A DNA stretch of 35,915 nucleotides, taken from assembly GCA_019683805.1 (NCBI GenBank), contig JADGHQ010000023.1:1-35915 (forward strand), read 5' to 3'. Of the stretch, positions 17,303-25,941 are shown one piece after another; the stretch's first letter is position 1, and each line of letters opens with the position of its first letter. This stretch comes from Thermoleophilaceae bacterium. GTDB taxonomy: Bacteria > Actinomycetota > Thermoleophilia > Solirubrobacterales > Thermoleophilaceae. The notes beneath the pieces were generated by a model. The model was not told the DNA's origin, searched no databases, and saw nothing but the letters and a program-made list of their open reading frames with translations. Made by a program: the position numbers and the translations under genes.

Positions 17303-18631
17303 CTACAGCCGCTCGAACCCGCGGTAGCGTTCCCAATCGGTCACCGCCGCGTCGAACGCCTCGAGCTCGACGCGCGCGGCGTTGAGGTAGTGGTCCACCA
17401 CCTCGTCGCCGAACGCCTCGCGCGCGACGCGGCTCTGGCCGAAGAGCTCCCGCGCATCCCGCAGCGTGCTCGGCACGTGCGGCTTGTCCGACTCGTAGGC
17501 GTTGCCCTCGAACGCCGGCTCGAGCTCGAGACCGCGGTCTATGCCGTGCATCCCCGCGGCGATCATCGCCGCGATCGCGAGATACGGGTTGACGTCCGCG
17601 CCCGGCAGCCGGTTTTCCACGCGCCGCGACGCGCCGTGACCGACCACGCGCAGCGCGCAGGTGCGGTTGTCGTGCCCCCACGCGACCGCGGTCGGGGCGA
17701 ACGAGCCCTTCGCGAAGCGCTTGTACGAGTTGACGTTCGGCGCGTAGAGGAGCGTCAGCTCGCGCAGGCAGGCGAGCTGCCCCGCGAGGAAGCCCTCGAA
17801 CACGCGCTCATCCTCGGCGAGCAGCGGCCTGCCGTCAGCCCCCACGAGCGAGCAGTGGACGTGGCACGAGTTGCCCTCGCGCTCGTTGAACTTCGCCATG
17901 AAGGTGAGCGCCATGCCCTCCTGGGCGGCGATCTCCTTCGCGCCGTTCTTGTAGATGACGTGCTGGTCCGCGGTGGTGAGCGCGTCGGCGCAGCGGAAGT
18001 TGATCTCGTGCTGGCCGAGGTTGCACTCCCCCTTCGAGCTCTCGACGCGCATGCCGGCGCCCGCCATCGAGTTGCGGATGCGGCGGATCAGCGGCTCGAC
18101 GCGCGAGGTGCCGAGGATCGAGTAGTCGACGTTGTAGAGGTTCGCCGGGTCGAGGTCGCGGTAGCCGCTGCGCCACGCCTCCTCGTAGCTCTGGCGGAAG
18201 AGGAGGAACTCGAGCTCCGTGGCGACGAGCGCCGACCAGCCCCGCTCCGCGAGCCGCTCGAGCTGGCGGCGGAGGATCTGCCGCGGCGAGACCGCGACCG
18301 GCTCGCCGTCCTCCCACTCGACGTCCGCCATGCACAGGACCGTGCCCTCGAGCCACGGCAGCGGCCGCAGCGTGTCGAGGTCCGGCTTCATCACGAAGTC
18401 GCCGTAGCCCTTCTCCCAGCCGGTCATCGCGTAGCCGTCGACCGGCGTGTTCTCCACGTCGTTCGCGAGCAGGTAGTCGCAGCCCTCGGCGGCGTGCGGC
18501 ACCACCTCGTCGAGGAAGTGCTCCGCCGTGAGGCGCTTGCCCATCAGGCGCCCGGGCATGTCCGCGATCGCGAGCAGCACGGTGTCGACCGCGCCGAGCG
18601 CCACCTGCTCCCTCAGCTCGCCGAGGGTCAT
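17303..18631 (-). CDS. Glutamine synthetase-like gamma-glutamyl-amine ligase 1
   Basis: Predicted to join glutamate to an amine using ATP (PuuA/GlnA3 type). 442 residues from ATG 18631, which has GGAAG six bases upstream; GTG 18643 is four codons earlier but has no ribosome binding site. Metal-site blocks ATELEFLLFR, GECNLGQHEINFR and the NSCHVHCSL version of the ATP/Glu motif are present. The flap sequence reads KGSFAP where canonical GlnA has PGYEAP, so the glutamate that handles ammonia is Phe. RVENRLPGADVNPYLA follows. There is no clear GlnA-type adenylylation Tyr region. It starts 19 bases after ligase 2. A polyamine or other amine is the likely acceptor. Confidence 0.9.
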   Translation of the reverse strand: MTLGELREQVALGAVDTVLLAIADMPGRLMGKRLTAEHFLDEVVPHAAEGCDYLLANDVENTPVDGYAMTGWEKGYGDFVMKPDLDTLRPLPWLEGTVLCMADVEWEDGEPVAVSPRQILRRQLERLAERGWSALVATELEFLLFRQSYEEAWRSGYRDLDPANLYNVDYSILGTSRVEPLIRRIRNSMAGAGMRVESSKGECNLGQHEINFRCADALTTADQHVIYKNGAKEIAAQEGMALTFMAKFNEREGNSCHVHCSLVGADGRPLLAEDERVFEGFLAGQLACLRELTLLYAPNVNSYKRFAKGSFAPTAVAWGHDNRTCALRVVGHGASRRVENRLPGADVNPYLAIAAMIAAGMHGIDRGLELEPAFEGNAYESDKPHVPSTLRDARELFGQSRVAREAFGDEVVDHYLNAARVELEAFDAAVTDWERYRGFERL

Positions 18632-18650
18632 GTTGGCTTCCACGGGCGGA

Positions 18651-19994
18651 TCAGTAGAGCTCGAGGTATTCCTCGGTCTCCCAGTCGGTCACGTGATCGG
18701 CGAAGCGCTGCAGCTCGTAGCGGCGCATCACGCAGTACGCCTTCACGAACTCCTCGCCGAGCAGGTCGACGATCTCCTCGTCGGCCTTGAGCAGGGCGAG
18801 CCCCTCCTCGACCGTGGACGGCAGCTTGGGCTTCGACTCGTCCTCCTCGGCAGGCGGCCGCGCAGGCGGCTCGAGCTCGAGCTCGTCGGCGATGCCGAGC
18901 AGCCCCGCGCCGAGCAGCGCGGCGCACGCGAGGTAGGGGTTCGAGAGCCCCGTGGGGGCGCGGTTCTCGACGTGCCGGCTCTCGGGCGAGCCGCCCTTGA
19001 TCCGCACGAAGGCGCTGCGGTCCTCCGGCCCCCAGGACACGTTCGTCGGGCTGAAGGTGTGAGGGCGCCGGCGCTTGAGGCAGTTGACCGTGGGCGCGAG
19101 CAGGGTGTAGATCGAGCGCGCGTGGCGGAGCTGGCCGGCGATGAAGGCGCGCCCCACCGTCGACAGCCCGTACTCGCCGTGCTCGTCGGACATCGCGTTC
19201 GCCCCGCTCTCGAGGTCGAGCAGGCCGATGTGGTTGTGGGCGCCGCAGCCCGCGGAGTCGGCGAACGGCTTCGACATGAAGGTGGCGATGTAGCCCTCGA
19301 GGTGGGCGATCTCCTTCACGCCGTTCTTGAACGTGAACGCCACGTCGGGCCCCGCCATCCCGCTCGAGGGCGCGTAGTTGATCTCCCACTGCGACCCCGC
19401 GTACTCGCAGTTGGTCGTGATGATGTCGATCCCGAGCGCCCGCATCTCGTTCACGATCCGCTCGATCGCCGGCACGTAGGTGTTCCGGACCGTGTTGAAG
19501 ATGTGGTAGCCGTGGAACAGCGGCCTCCTGGTCTCGGCGTCGAGCAGGTAGAACTCGGGCTCGATGCCGATCAGCGGCTCGAAGCCCATCTCGTGGCAGC
19601 GGTCGAGCACGCGCCGGAAGACGTGCCGCGGCGCGGCGGCGAGCGGGCGGCCGTCGTCCCAGGAGGTGTCGCAGATCATCCGGCCGGTGGCCTCGGCCCA
19701 CGGGATCACCGCCGCGGTCGACGGATCGGGGCGCAGCCGCTGGTCGGCGTACGCCACCTCCTCGTTGTAGAGCGTCCCCGGCACCACGTCGGAGCGGCTG
19801 TCGAGCACCACCGTGCCGCCGTACATGTTCAGCCCGCTCTCGGCGTACGAGGCTGCGTGCTCGATCGGGACGAGCTTCGAGCGGCTCGTGCCGTGCATGT
19901 CCGGCAGCTCGAAGCGCACGTGCCGGATCCCCTGGTCGCGCCAGCGCGCGAGTACCTGCTCGACCGACGTCGCCTGCTCCTCCGCGGTCGCCAC
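18651..19994 (-). CDS. Glutamine synthetase-like gamma-glutamyl-amine ligase 2
   Basis: 447 residues from GTG 19994, with AGGAGG seven bases upstream. GS-fold blocks: ELPDMHGTSRSKL (beta-grasp domain), GIEPEFYLL, CEYAGSQWEINYAP (metal site), the divergent GCGAHNHIGLL, KRRRPHTFSPTNVSWG and RHVENRAPTGLSNPYLA. The flap Glu of GlnA is again replaced by Phe. It differs from ligases 1 and 3 more than those differ from canonical enzymes around the flap (RPHTFSP instead of PGxFAP), so it probably takes a different amine. It lies 4 bases after the preceding gene. Substrate cannot be fixed from sequence. Confidence 0.9.
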   Translation of the reverse strand: MATAEEQATSVEQVLARWRDQGIRHVRFELPDMHGTSRSKLVPIEHAASYAESGLNMYGGTVVLDSRSDVVPGTLYNEEVAYADQRLRPDPSTAAVIPWAEATGRMICDTSWDDGRPLAAAPRHVFRRVLDRCHEMGFEPLIGIEPEFYLLDAETRRPLFHGYHIFNTVRNTYVPAIERIVNEMRALGIDIITTNCEYAGSQWEINYAPSSGMAGPDVAFTFKNGVKEIAHLEGYIATFMSKPFADSAGCGAHNHIGLLDLESGANAMSDEHGEYGLSTVGRAFIAGQLRHARSIYTLLAPTVNCLKRRRPHTFSPTNVSWGPEDRSAFVRIKGGSPESRHVENRAPTGLSNPYLACAALLGAGLLGIADELELEPPARPPAEEDESKPKLPSTVEEGLALLKADEEIVDLLGEEFVKAYCVMRRYELQRFADHVTDWETEEYLELY

Positions 19995-19998
19995 TTTC

Positions 19999-20805
19999 CT
20001 ACCTCCTAGTCCCGTTGTCCCAGATCCCGATCTCGAGCCCGAGCCGCCGCGCGAGGCCCTCGGCCTCGCCCGCGGCCCCGGCTCCGATCACGACGAGCAC
20101 GCCGCCCTCGCGCCCGTCGCCGCGCTCGAGCGCGGCTGCCACCGCCTCCGGCGGCTGCAGATGGTGCGCCGCCCAGCCGAGCGACGGATACGAGTCGCGC
20201 AACAGCACGAGCGCGCGGCGCGCGCCGCGCACGAGCGAGCGGAGCTCGACGAAGTGGCCGACGTCCCAGTCGGCCGCGGGCGGCTCCACGTCCTCGCCGT
20301 CGAGGTGCGCGAGCAGCGCCTCGAGCGGCGGCCGGCTGCCCCACAGCCGCCCGGTGCGCAGGTTCGCGATCAGGCGGGCGCCGCCGGGCAGCTCGCGCGC
20401 CGACTCGACCAGGCGCTCGACCGCGGCGCCGCTCCAGGCCCCGCGCACGGGCACGCAGCGCAGCGCGCCGCCGGCGGCCTCCTCGATCGCCTCGGCGAGC
20501 GCGCCGGCGGCCGTGCCGGCCTGCTCCGGCGGAGCGAGCGGGAGCTCGTGCTCGTAGTCGCGCTTGCTCTGCGCGCCGGGCGGCACGCTGCCCGCCGGGT
20601 CGTCCGGGAGCAGCGTGCCGGCGCGGAGCGCGAGCAGGTCCTGCGTGACCGGCGCGCCGTCCCACTCGACGACGCCCGCGTCGCGAAGGACGCGGGCCGC
20701 CTGGAACGGCCCGCACAGGCTGTCCTTCTGCTGAGGGGCCGTGCGCCCCTCGCCCGGGTGGGCGAGGGGGCTCGGCCCGCCTGCAGCGTGGGGAGAGACG
20801 GCCAC
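19999..20805 (-). CDS. Unknown operon protein with Cys-protease-like CGPF motif
   Basis: 268 residues from GTG 20805, five bases after the permease stop. The N-terminal part has QQKDSLCGPFQAARVL at about 25-40: a Gln followed six residues later by Cys-Gly-Pro, as in papain-like C39 and related cysteine peptidases. Later stretches are Ala/Leu-rich; DWDVGHFVELRSLV near 205 carries a His that could complete a dyad, and the C-terminus (VVIGAGAAGEAEGLARRLGL) looks like a terminal alpha/beta unit. No signal peptide or membrane segment. It resembles a family I recall as DUF6885, but I am not certain. Its position between a permease and three ligases suggests a hydrolase or accessory protein for gamma-glutamyl amides; this is inference. 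Confidence 0.7.
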   Translation of the reverse strand: MAVSPHAAGGPSPLAHPGEGRTAPQQKDSLCGPFQAARVLRDAGVVEWDGAPVTQDLLALRAGTLLPDDPAGSVPPGAQSKRDYEHELPLAPPEQAGTAAGALAEAIEEAAGGALRCVPVRGAWSGAAVERLVESARELPGGARLIANLRTGRLWGSRPPLEALLAHLDGEDVEPPAADWDVGHFVELRSLVRGARRALVLLRDSYPSLGWAAHHLQPPEAVAAALERGDGREGGVLVVIGAGAAGEAEGLARRLGLEIGIWDNGTRR

Positions 20806-20810
20806 CAGGC

Positions 20811-22367
20811 TCAGTCGATCCCTTCGTTGATCATGCGGCCGACCACCTGGTAGCGCCGCGGGTCGCGGGCCTTCAGGTAGAGGGCGAGGATCAGGCCGAC
20901 CACGAACCAGGCGAGGACGATCCAGGGGACCGCCTTGATGAAGCTCGCCGAGCCCCCGATGTCCTGGAGGTGCGAGATCAGCAGGAACAGCACGGCACCC
21001 ATGCCGAGCCCGCCGAGCAACGGCGCGAGCCGCGTCCGCCACCAGTGCGCCTCATCCCTGTGGAAGCGCTCGAAGTAGGCGATCGACGCGATGGCCGTCA
21101 GCGTCTGCACGAGCAGGATCCCGAACGTCCCGAGCACGGCCATCCAGCCGTACAGCGACGCGTACGGGTCCTCGTCGAGGACGATGAAGATCGCGACGAT
21201 GATCGCCGCCATCAGCGACTGGAAGATCGACCCGGCGTACGGGCTGCGCCACTTCGGATGCGTGCGGCCGAGGACGGCGGGGAACACCCGCTCGCGCCCG
21301 AGGTTGTAGAAGTAGCGCGACGCCGCGTTGTGGAACGCCATGCCGCAGGCGAACGAGCCGGTGACGATCAGCCACTGCATCAGGTCCTTCGCGAACGTCC
21401 CGATCCTGTCCTGGGTGACCATGTAGAAGAAGTTGACCGGGTCGTTCTGCGCGACCTTCACCGACTCGTCGAAGCCGTGCCCTGAGATCGCCATCCACGA
21501 CGTGAACGTGTAGAAGATCCCGAGCGCGACGACCGCGATGTAGGTCGCCCGGGGCACGATCTTCTTCGGGTTGCGTGACTCCTCGCCGTAGTTCACGGTC
21601 GCCTCGAACCCGACCCAGGACCAGAAGGCGAAGAAGATGCCGACCACGGCGGCGCCGCCGGCGACCGAGCTGAAGGCCTCCGAGGGGCTCAGGGGCTTGG
21701 GGCTGAGGCCGTCGGGGCCACCGCCGGAGAACAGCACCCCGAAGTCCATCAGCAGGAGGATGATGACCTCGGTGACGAGCGCGACGCCGAGGATCTTCGC
21801 GGAGACGCGCACGTCGAAGTAGGTGAGCACGGAGATCAGGACGATCCCGAAGAACGCGTACCAGCCCCAGCCGATGTCGACGTGCAGGTACTGGTTGATC
21901 GTGTCCTTCGCGAAGAAGGCGAAGATCCCCATCAGCGACGCCTCGAACACCATGTACGCGGCCATCGCGGTCCAGCCGGAGGCGAGGCCGAGCGGACGGC
22001 CGAGGCCGTGCGAGATGAAGCTGTAGAAGCCGCCCGACGCGGTCAGCTTGCGGGCCATCGCCACGTAGCCGACCGAGAAGACCGTGAGCACCACGGTCGC
22101 GATCAAGAAGCCCGCCGGCGCGCCGATGCCGTTGCCGGCGCCGATGGCGTAGGGCACGTTCCCGAGCATCGCCGTGAGCGGGGCTGCGCCCGTCACGGCG
22201 AGGAACAGCACGCCCACGAGGCCGACCGCGCCGGCATGGAGCTTGTGGACGTCGTCGCGGCTCGAGACGTCCACGGACTCGATGACGAGGTCGCCCTCGT
22301 GGCGGAAATGGACCGCCTGCTCAGCAGCCGCTGCCCCGCCGCCAAGCGGGTTGGACTCCGTTGCCAT
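20811..22367 (-). CDS. APC-superfamily amino acid/polyamine permease
   Basis: 518 residues from ATG 22367 with GGGAGGA three bases upstream. After a 40-residue hydrophilic N-terminus there are about 12 hydrophobic helices, with the APC signatures TGAAPLTAMLGN in helix 1, TASGGFYSFISHGLGRPLGL and FAFWSWVGFEATVNYGEESRNPKKIVPRA in the middle. It probably imports the amine, polyamine or amino acid consumed by this operon, corresponding to PuuP in function. Direction of transport and substrate are inferred from context. Confidence 0.93.
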   Translation of the reverse strand: MATESNPLGGGAAAAEQAVHFRHEGDLVIESVDVSSRDDVHKLHAGAVGLVGVLFLAVTGAAPLTAMLGNVPYAIGAGNGIGAPAGFLIATVVLTVFSVGYVAMARKLTASGGFYSFISHGLGRPLGLASGWTAMAAYMVFEASLMGIFAFFAKDTINQYLHVDIGWGWYAFFGIVLISVLTYFDVRVSAKILGVALVTEVIILLLMDFGVLFSGGGPDGLSPKPLSPSEAFSSVAGGAAVVGIFFAFWSWVGFEATVNYGEESRNPKKIVPRATYIAVVALGIFYTFTSWMAISGHGFDESVKVAQNDPVNFFYMVTQDRIGTFAKDLMQWLIVTGSFACGMAFHNAASRYFYNLGRERVFPAVLGRTHPKWRSPYAGSIFQSLMAAIIVAIFIVLDEDPYASLYGWMAVLGTFGILLVQTLTAIASIAYFERFHRDEAHWWRTRLAPLLGGLGMGAVLFLLISHLQDIGGSASFIKAVPWIVLAWFVVGLILALYLKARDPRRYQVVGRMINEGID

Positions 22368-22413
22368 TCATCCTCCCTCGTTGGATGTAGAGCCTGGTTG
22401 GAGCTGCGGGGGT

Positions 22414-23202
22414 TCATATCGCAGGTTCGGCGCGTGGTGTCAAGTCTGGTCCTTTGGTCCTCAGACCCGCCTGCGCCCGCGCAGCGTCGGCGAAGGCGGC
22501 GAACACGCGCGAGCGCTCGTCGGCCTCGGGATGCCACTGGACCCCGAGCACCCAGCTGCCGCCGCTCGTCTCGATCGCCTCGGGGAGGCCGTCCGCCGCG
22601 CGCCCGCTGACGACGAGCCCCTCGCCGACGACGTCGATGGCCTGGTGGTGGTGGCAGCGCGCCACGTGCACCTCCTCCCCGCTCGCGCGCGCCGCGAGCG
22701 AGCCGGGCTCGAGCCGCACCTCGTGCTCGGTGCCCTCGAAAGAGCCGAGCGCGCGCCGGTGGAGGTTCGAGCCGTCCGGGCCCGTGAGGTCCTGGAGCAG
22801 CGTGCCGCCCAGCGCTACGTTGAGCAGCTGCATGCCGCGGCAGATCGCGAGCACGGGGAGCCCACGCTCGAGCGCGCCGCCCAGCAACGCGAGCTCGAAG
22901 CGGTCCCGGTCGGGGTAGGTCGCCTCCGTGGCCGGATCGCGCTCGGCGCCGTACATCGCGGGGTCTATGTCCGCGCCCCCGATCAGGAGCAGCCCGTCGA
23001 TGCGGTCGAGCAGCGCCTCTGGGGCGCGCGAGTCGACGGGCAGGAGCAGCGCGATCGCGCCCGTCCGCTGGACCGACGAGACGTACGAGTCGGCGACCAG
23101 GTGCGCCTGCTGGTCCCAGAAGCTCCAGCGCGCGCGCTCGTACACCGCGCAGATCCCGATGACCGGCTCCTCCACCTGCTGGGTCTGCGGGCGCTCGGTC
23201 AT
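22414..23202 (-). CDS. puuD: Gamma-glutamyl-gamma-aminobutyrate hydrolase family protein
   Basis: Class I glutamine-amidotransferase fold of the peptidase C26 type, which splits gamma-glutamyl amides such as gamma-glutamyl-GABA to glutamate plus the free amino acid. 262 residues from ATG 23202, preceded by GGGAG. The triad is visible: nucleophile Cys121 in AICRGMQLLN, and His224 with Glu226 in QWHPEA. LLIGGADIDP and HHHQAID are family blocks. It lies 10 bases after ligase 3. Function in the Puu-like pathway is well supported by family and context, the exact substrate is not. Confidence 0.92.
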   Translation of the reverse strand: MTERPQTQQVEEPVIGICAVYERARWSFWDQQAHLVADSYVSSVQRTGAIALLLPVDSRAPEALLDRIDGLLLIGGADIDPAMYGAERDPATEATYPDRDRFELALLGGALERGLPVLAICRGMQLLNVALGGTLLQDLTGPDGSNLHRRALGSFEGTEHEVRLEPGSLAARASGEEVHVARCHHHQAIDVVGEGLVVSGRAADGLPEAIETSGGSWVLGVQWHPEADERSRVFAAFADAARAQAGLRTKGPDLTPRAEPAI

Positions 23203-23212
23203 CGGCGTCTCC

Positions 23213-24544
23213 CTAGACCGCGCGCCCGTAGCGCTCGCGCTCCCAGTCGCTCACGGACTCCCGCCACGCCTTGAGCTCCCATTCTCGGGAGACGAGGAAG
23301 TAGTCGCTGAACTCCTCGCCGAGCGCGGCGCGCAGCGCGCCGTCCGCCCTGAAGGCCGCGACCGCGCTCTCGAGCGATCCCGGCAGGGGCGGCACGTCGG
23401 GGCGGTCCGACACGTCCCCCTCGAGCGGCTCGGGCGGCCGGGCGCCGCGCCGGATCCCGTCGGCGGCCGAGGCGACGAGCGCGGCGAGCGCGAGGTAGGG
23501 GTTGGCGTCGGCCCCCGGCCGGCGGCACTCGATGCGGCAGCGCTCGGGGTGCTCGCTGACGATCGCGCGCACGGCCGCGGAGCGGTTCTCCGTCCCCCAG
23601 CTCACGTTCACGGGCGCGAACCAGCCCGGCACGAGCCGCTTGTAGGAGTTGATCGTGGGGTTGAGCAGCAGCGACGCGGCGGGCAGGTGCTCGAGCACGC
23701 CGGCGATCGCGCCCGCGAGCGCGGGCGCGAGCTCGCCGCCCGGCTCCGAGGCGAACGCGTTCTCGCCGTCGCTCCAGCAGGAGAGGTGGACGTGCCCGCT
23801 CGAGCCCTCCTCGCCGGGCCTCGTCTTGGCCAGGAAGCTCGCCTCGAGCCTCATCGAGGCGGCCACCTCCTTCACCGCGAGCTTGAGGTAGGCGGCGTCG
23901 TCTGCCGCGCGGAGCCCCGGCCGCGCCGCGACGTTCAGCTCGAGCAGCCCCGGCCCGGCCTCGGTGTGCACAGCGGAGAGCTCGACTCCGAGCGCCTCGA
24001 GCGCGGGCCGCAGCCGCGCCACGAACGCGTCGTAGGCGCCGATCTCCGAGAGGCTGTAGCTGATGCCGCTCGAGAGCGGCCTGCCCTCGCCGTCGCGCAG
24101 GCGCAGCTCGTACTCGATCGCAGCGCTCACCTCGTAGCCGAGCTCCGCCATGTCCTCGAGCGCGCGCCTCAGCACCTCGCGCGAGGAGAGCTCGCACGGG
24201 CGCCCGTCGCGCCAAAGCGGCGTGGCGAGGCAGACGTGCCAGCCCGGGCGCCAGGCGAGCGCGCGCAGCGTGTCGGTGTCGGGGTGCACGATCAGGTCGC
24301 CGGCGCCCGAGCGGATGCCGAAGCGCTCGTAGTCGGTGATCGGCTCGTCGGTCGGGTCGAGCGCCAGCAGCAGGTCGGTCATCACCGTGCCGGAGCGGAC
24401 CGCGCTCTGGAAGGCGTCGGGGCGCAGCGCCTTGCCGCGGATCTGCCCGTGCACGTCGGGGATGCCGAGCAGCACGAACTCGGCGCCGTCGGGTAGCACG
24501 GCGGCCGCGCCGCCGCTGCGCGTGACCTGCTCCACGTCCGTCAC
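23213..24544 (-). CDS. Glutamine synthetase-like gamma-glutamyl-amine ligase 3
   Basis: 443 residues from GTG 24544, with GGGAGGT six bases upstream; GTG and the preceding TGA overlap as GTGA. GS blocks: GIPDVHGQIRGKALR, AAIEYELRLRD, GPGLLELNVAARP, the SSGHVHLSCWSD version of the ATP/Glu motif, YKRLVPGWFAPVNVSWG, and RIECRRPGADANPYLA. Here too the flap Glu of GlnA is Phe (PGWFAP). The metal-site Glu pair appears shortened relative to ligase 1. It sits between aminotransferase B and the PuuD-type hydrolase, that is between steps of the predicted pathway. A gamma-glutamylation role is inferred. Confidence 0.9.
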   Translation of the reverse strand: MTDVEQVTRSGGAAAVLPDGAEFVLLGIPDVHGQIRGKALRPDAFQSAVRSGTVMTDLLLALDPTDEPITDYERFGIRSGAGDLIVHPDTDTLRALAWRPGWHVCLATPLWRDGRPCELSSREVLRRALEDMAELGYEVSAAIEYELRLRDGEGRPLSSGISYSLSEIGAYDAFVARLRPALEALGVELSAVHTEAGPGLLELNVAARPGLRAADDAAYLKLAVKEVAASMRLEASFLAKTRPGEEGSSGHVHLSCWSDGENAFASEPGGELAPALAGAIAGVLEHLPAASLLLNPTINSYKRLVPGWFAPVNVSWGTENRSAAVRAIVSEHPERCRIECRRPGADANPYLALAALVASAADGIRRGARPPEPLEGDVSDRPDVPPLPGSLESAVAAFRADGALRAALGEEFSDYFLVSREWELKAWRESVSDWERERYGRAV

Positions 24545-25941
24545 GCCGCACCTCCCGCCGGCGCCGCGGCGCCGGCCAGCTTCTGCTTCACCGTCCGCTC
24601 GACCTCCGCGAGCGCGGCCGCGAAGCGGTCGAGCATGGCGGCCAGCTCGTCGTCGCTTGCGTTGTAAGCGGGCGAGAGTAGCGTCTGGTCGCCCGTGAAG
24701 CCGTCCGGGCTGGAGTGCGACGAGGTGACGAGCACGCCGTGGTCGAACGCCACGTCGTCGACGAGAGCCGCCGCGTCGATCGCGGCGGGCAGCGGCGACT
24801 CGCCGTCGCGCGGGTCCACCAGCTCGACCCCGAGCAGGAAGCCGCGCCCGCGCACCTCGCGCACCACCTCGAGGCCCGAGAGCGCCTGCTCGAGCTCCTC
24901 GCGCAGGCTCGGCCCGCGCTCGGCTACGCGCTCGACGAGCCCCTCCTCGACGAGCACGTCCAGCACGGCGAGGCCCACCGCGCACGGCAGCGGCGCCCCG
25001 TCCCAGGTGTGGCCGTGGTCGAAGAGGCGCGAGCCGGAGGCGATCGCGTCGTAGACGTGCTGCCGGCACATCGCGCCGGCGAGCGGCGCGTAGCCCGCGC
25101 CGAGGCCCTTGCCGCAGGTCACGATGTCGGGCTCGAAGGGGAGCTGCTGGTAGGCGAACCAGCTCCCGGTGCGGCCCATGCCGGTCACGATCTCGTCGAA
25201 GCAGATGAGGAAGCCGTGGCGGTCGCGCCGCTCGACGAGCCCCTCCCAGAAGCCGCTGGGCGGCGAGTACGCCGGCAGCGCGGCGCCGCTGACCGGCTCG
25301 CAGAAGAAGGCGGCGACCGTCTCGGGCCCTGCCTCCTCCAGCACGCGGTCGAGCGCCGCGAGCGCCGCCTCGCCGGTCGGGTCGTCGCGCGAGGTGCTCG
25401 GCGGGATGTGGAGGTGAGCGGGCAGGTACTCCGCGTAGTGCCCGTGGACGCTGCGGCGGCCGCTCAGCGCGAGCGAGCCCATCGTCGCGCCGTGGTAGGA
25501 CTGGGCGGGCGAGACGATCCGGAAACGAGCGCTGTCCCCGCGCTCGACGTGGTAGGCCCGCGCGAGCCTCAGCGCCGTCTCGTTGGCCTCCGAGCCGCCC
25601 GAGGTGAAGCGCACGCGCGCCATCTCGGGCGCGGCCGTGTCGAGCAGGCGCCGCGCGAGCTCCTCCTGGCGGGCGTTGGTGAAGTGGTGGTTGTAGACAT
25701 AGGCGATCTCGCGCGCCTGGGCCGCGGCGGCCTCCACGATCCGCTTCATGCCGTGGCCCAGGCTCGCCACCATCGCGCCGCCCGAGCAGGCGTCGAGCAC
25801 CTCGCGGCCGTCGCGCGTGTAGAGGCGCACCCCCTCGCCGCGCACGACCTCGGGGTAGGCCAGCTCCGCAAAGCGGGGAAACACGCTCGTCTCCGCCGCC
25901 CGGATCCCTCGTGCCACGCCTCTCTCCTCCTCGTCGCTCAT
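24541..25941 (-). CDS. Class III aminotransferase B
   Basis: PLP enzyme that moves an omega-amino group, probably from a diamine, gamma-glutamyl-diamine or GABA, to a keto acid. 466 residues from ATG 25941, which overlaps the GntR stop as ATGA. PLP motifs: SGGSEANETALRLAR (phosphate site), SYHGAT, FCEPVSG, FDEIVTGMGRTG with Asp249, and the Schiff-base Lys278 in TCGKGLGAGYAP. The C-terminus is an Ala/Pro-rich tail. It is a close paralogue of aminotransferase A at 27432-28832, sharing length, motif order and even the tail style. In a pathway lacking a PuuB-like oxidase this enzyme probably generates the aldehyde. Confidence 0.93.
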   Translation of the reverse strand: MSDEEERGVARGIRAAETSVFPRFAELAYPEVVRGEGVRLYTRDGREVLDACSGGAMVASLGHGMKRIVEAAAAQAREIAYVYNHHFTNARQEELARRLLDTAAPEMARVRFTSGGSEANETALRLARAYHVERGDSARFRIVSPAQSYHGATMGSLALSGRRSVHGHYAEYLPAHLHIPPSTSRDDPTGEAALAALDRVLEEAGPETVAAFFCEPVSGAALPAYSPPSGFWEGLVERRDRHGFLICFDEIVTGMGRTGSWFAYQQLPFEPDIVTCGKGLGAGYAPLAGAMCRQHVYDAIASGSRLFDHGHTWDGAPLPCAVGLAVLDVLVEEGLVERVAERGPSLREELEQALSGLEVVREVRGRGFLLGVELVDPRDGESPLPAAIDAAALVDDVAFDHGVLVTSSHSSPDGFTGDQTLLSPAYNASDDELAAMLDRFAAALAEVERTVKQKLAGAAAPAGGAA

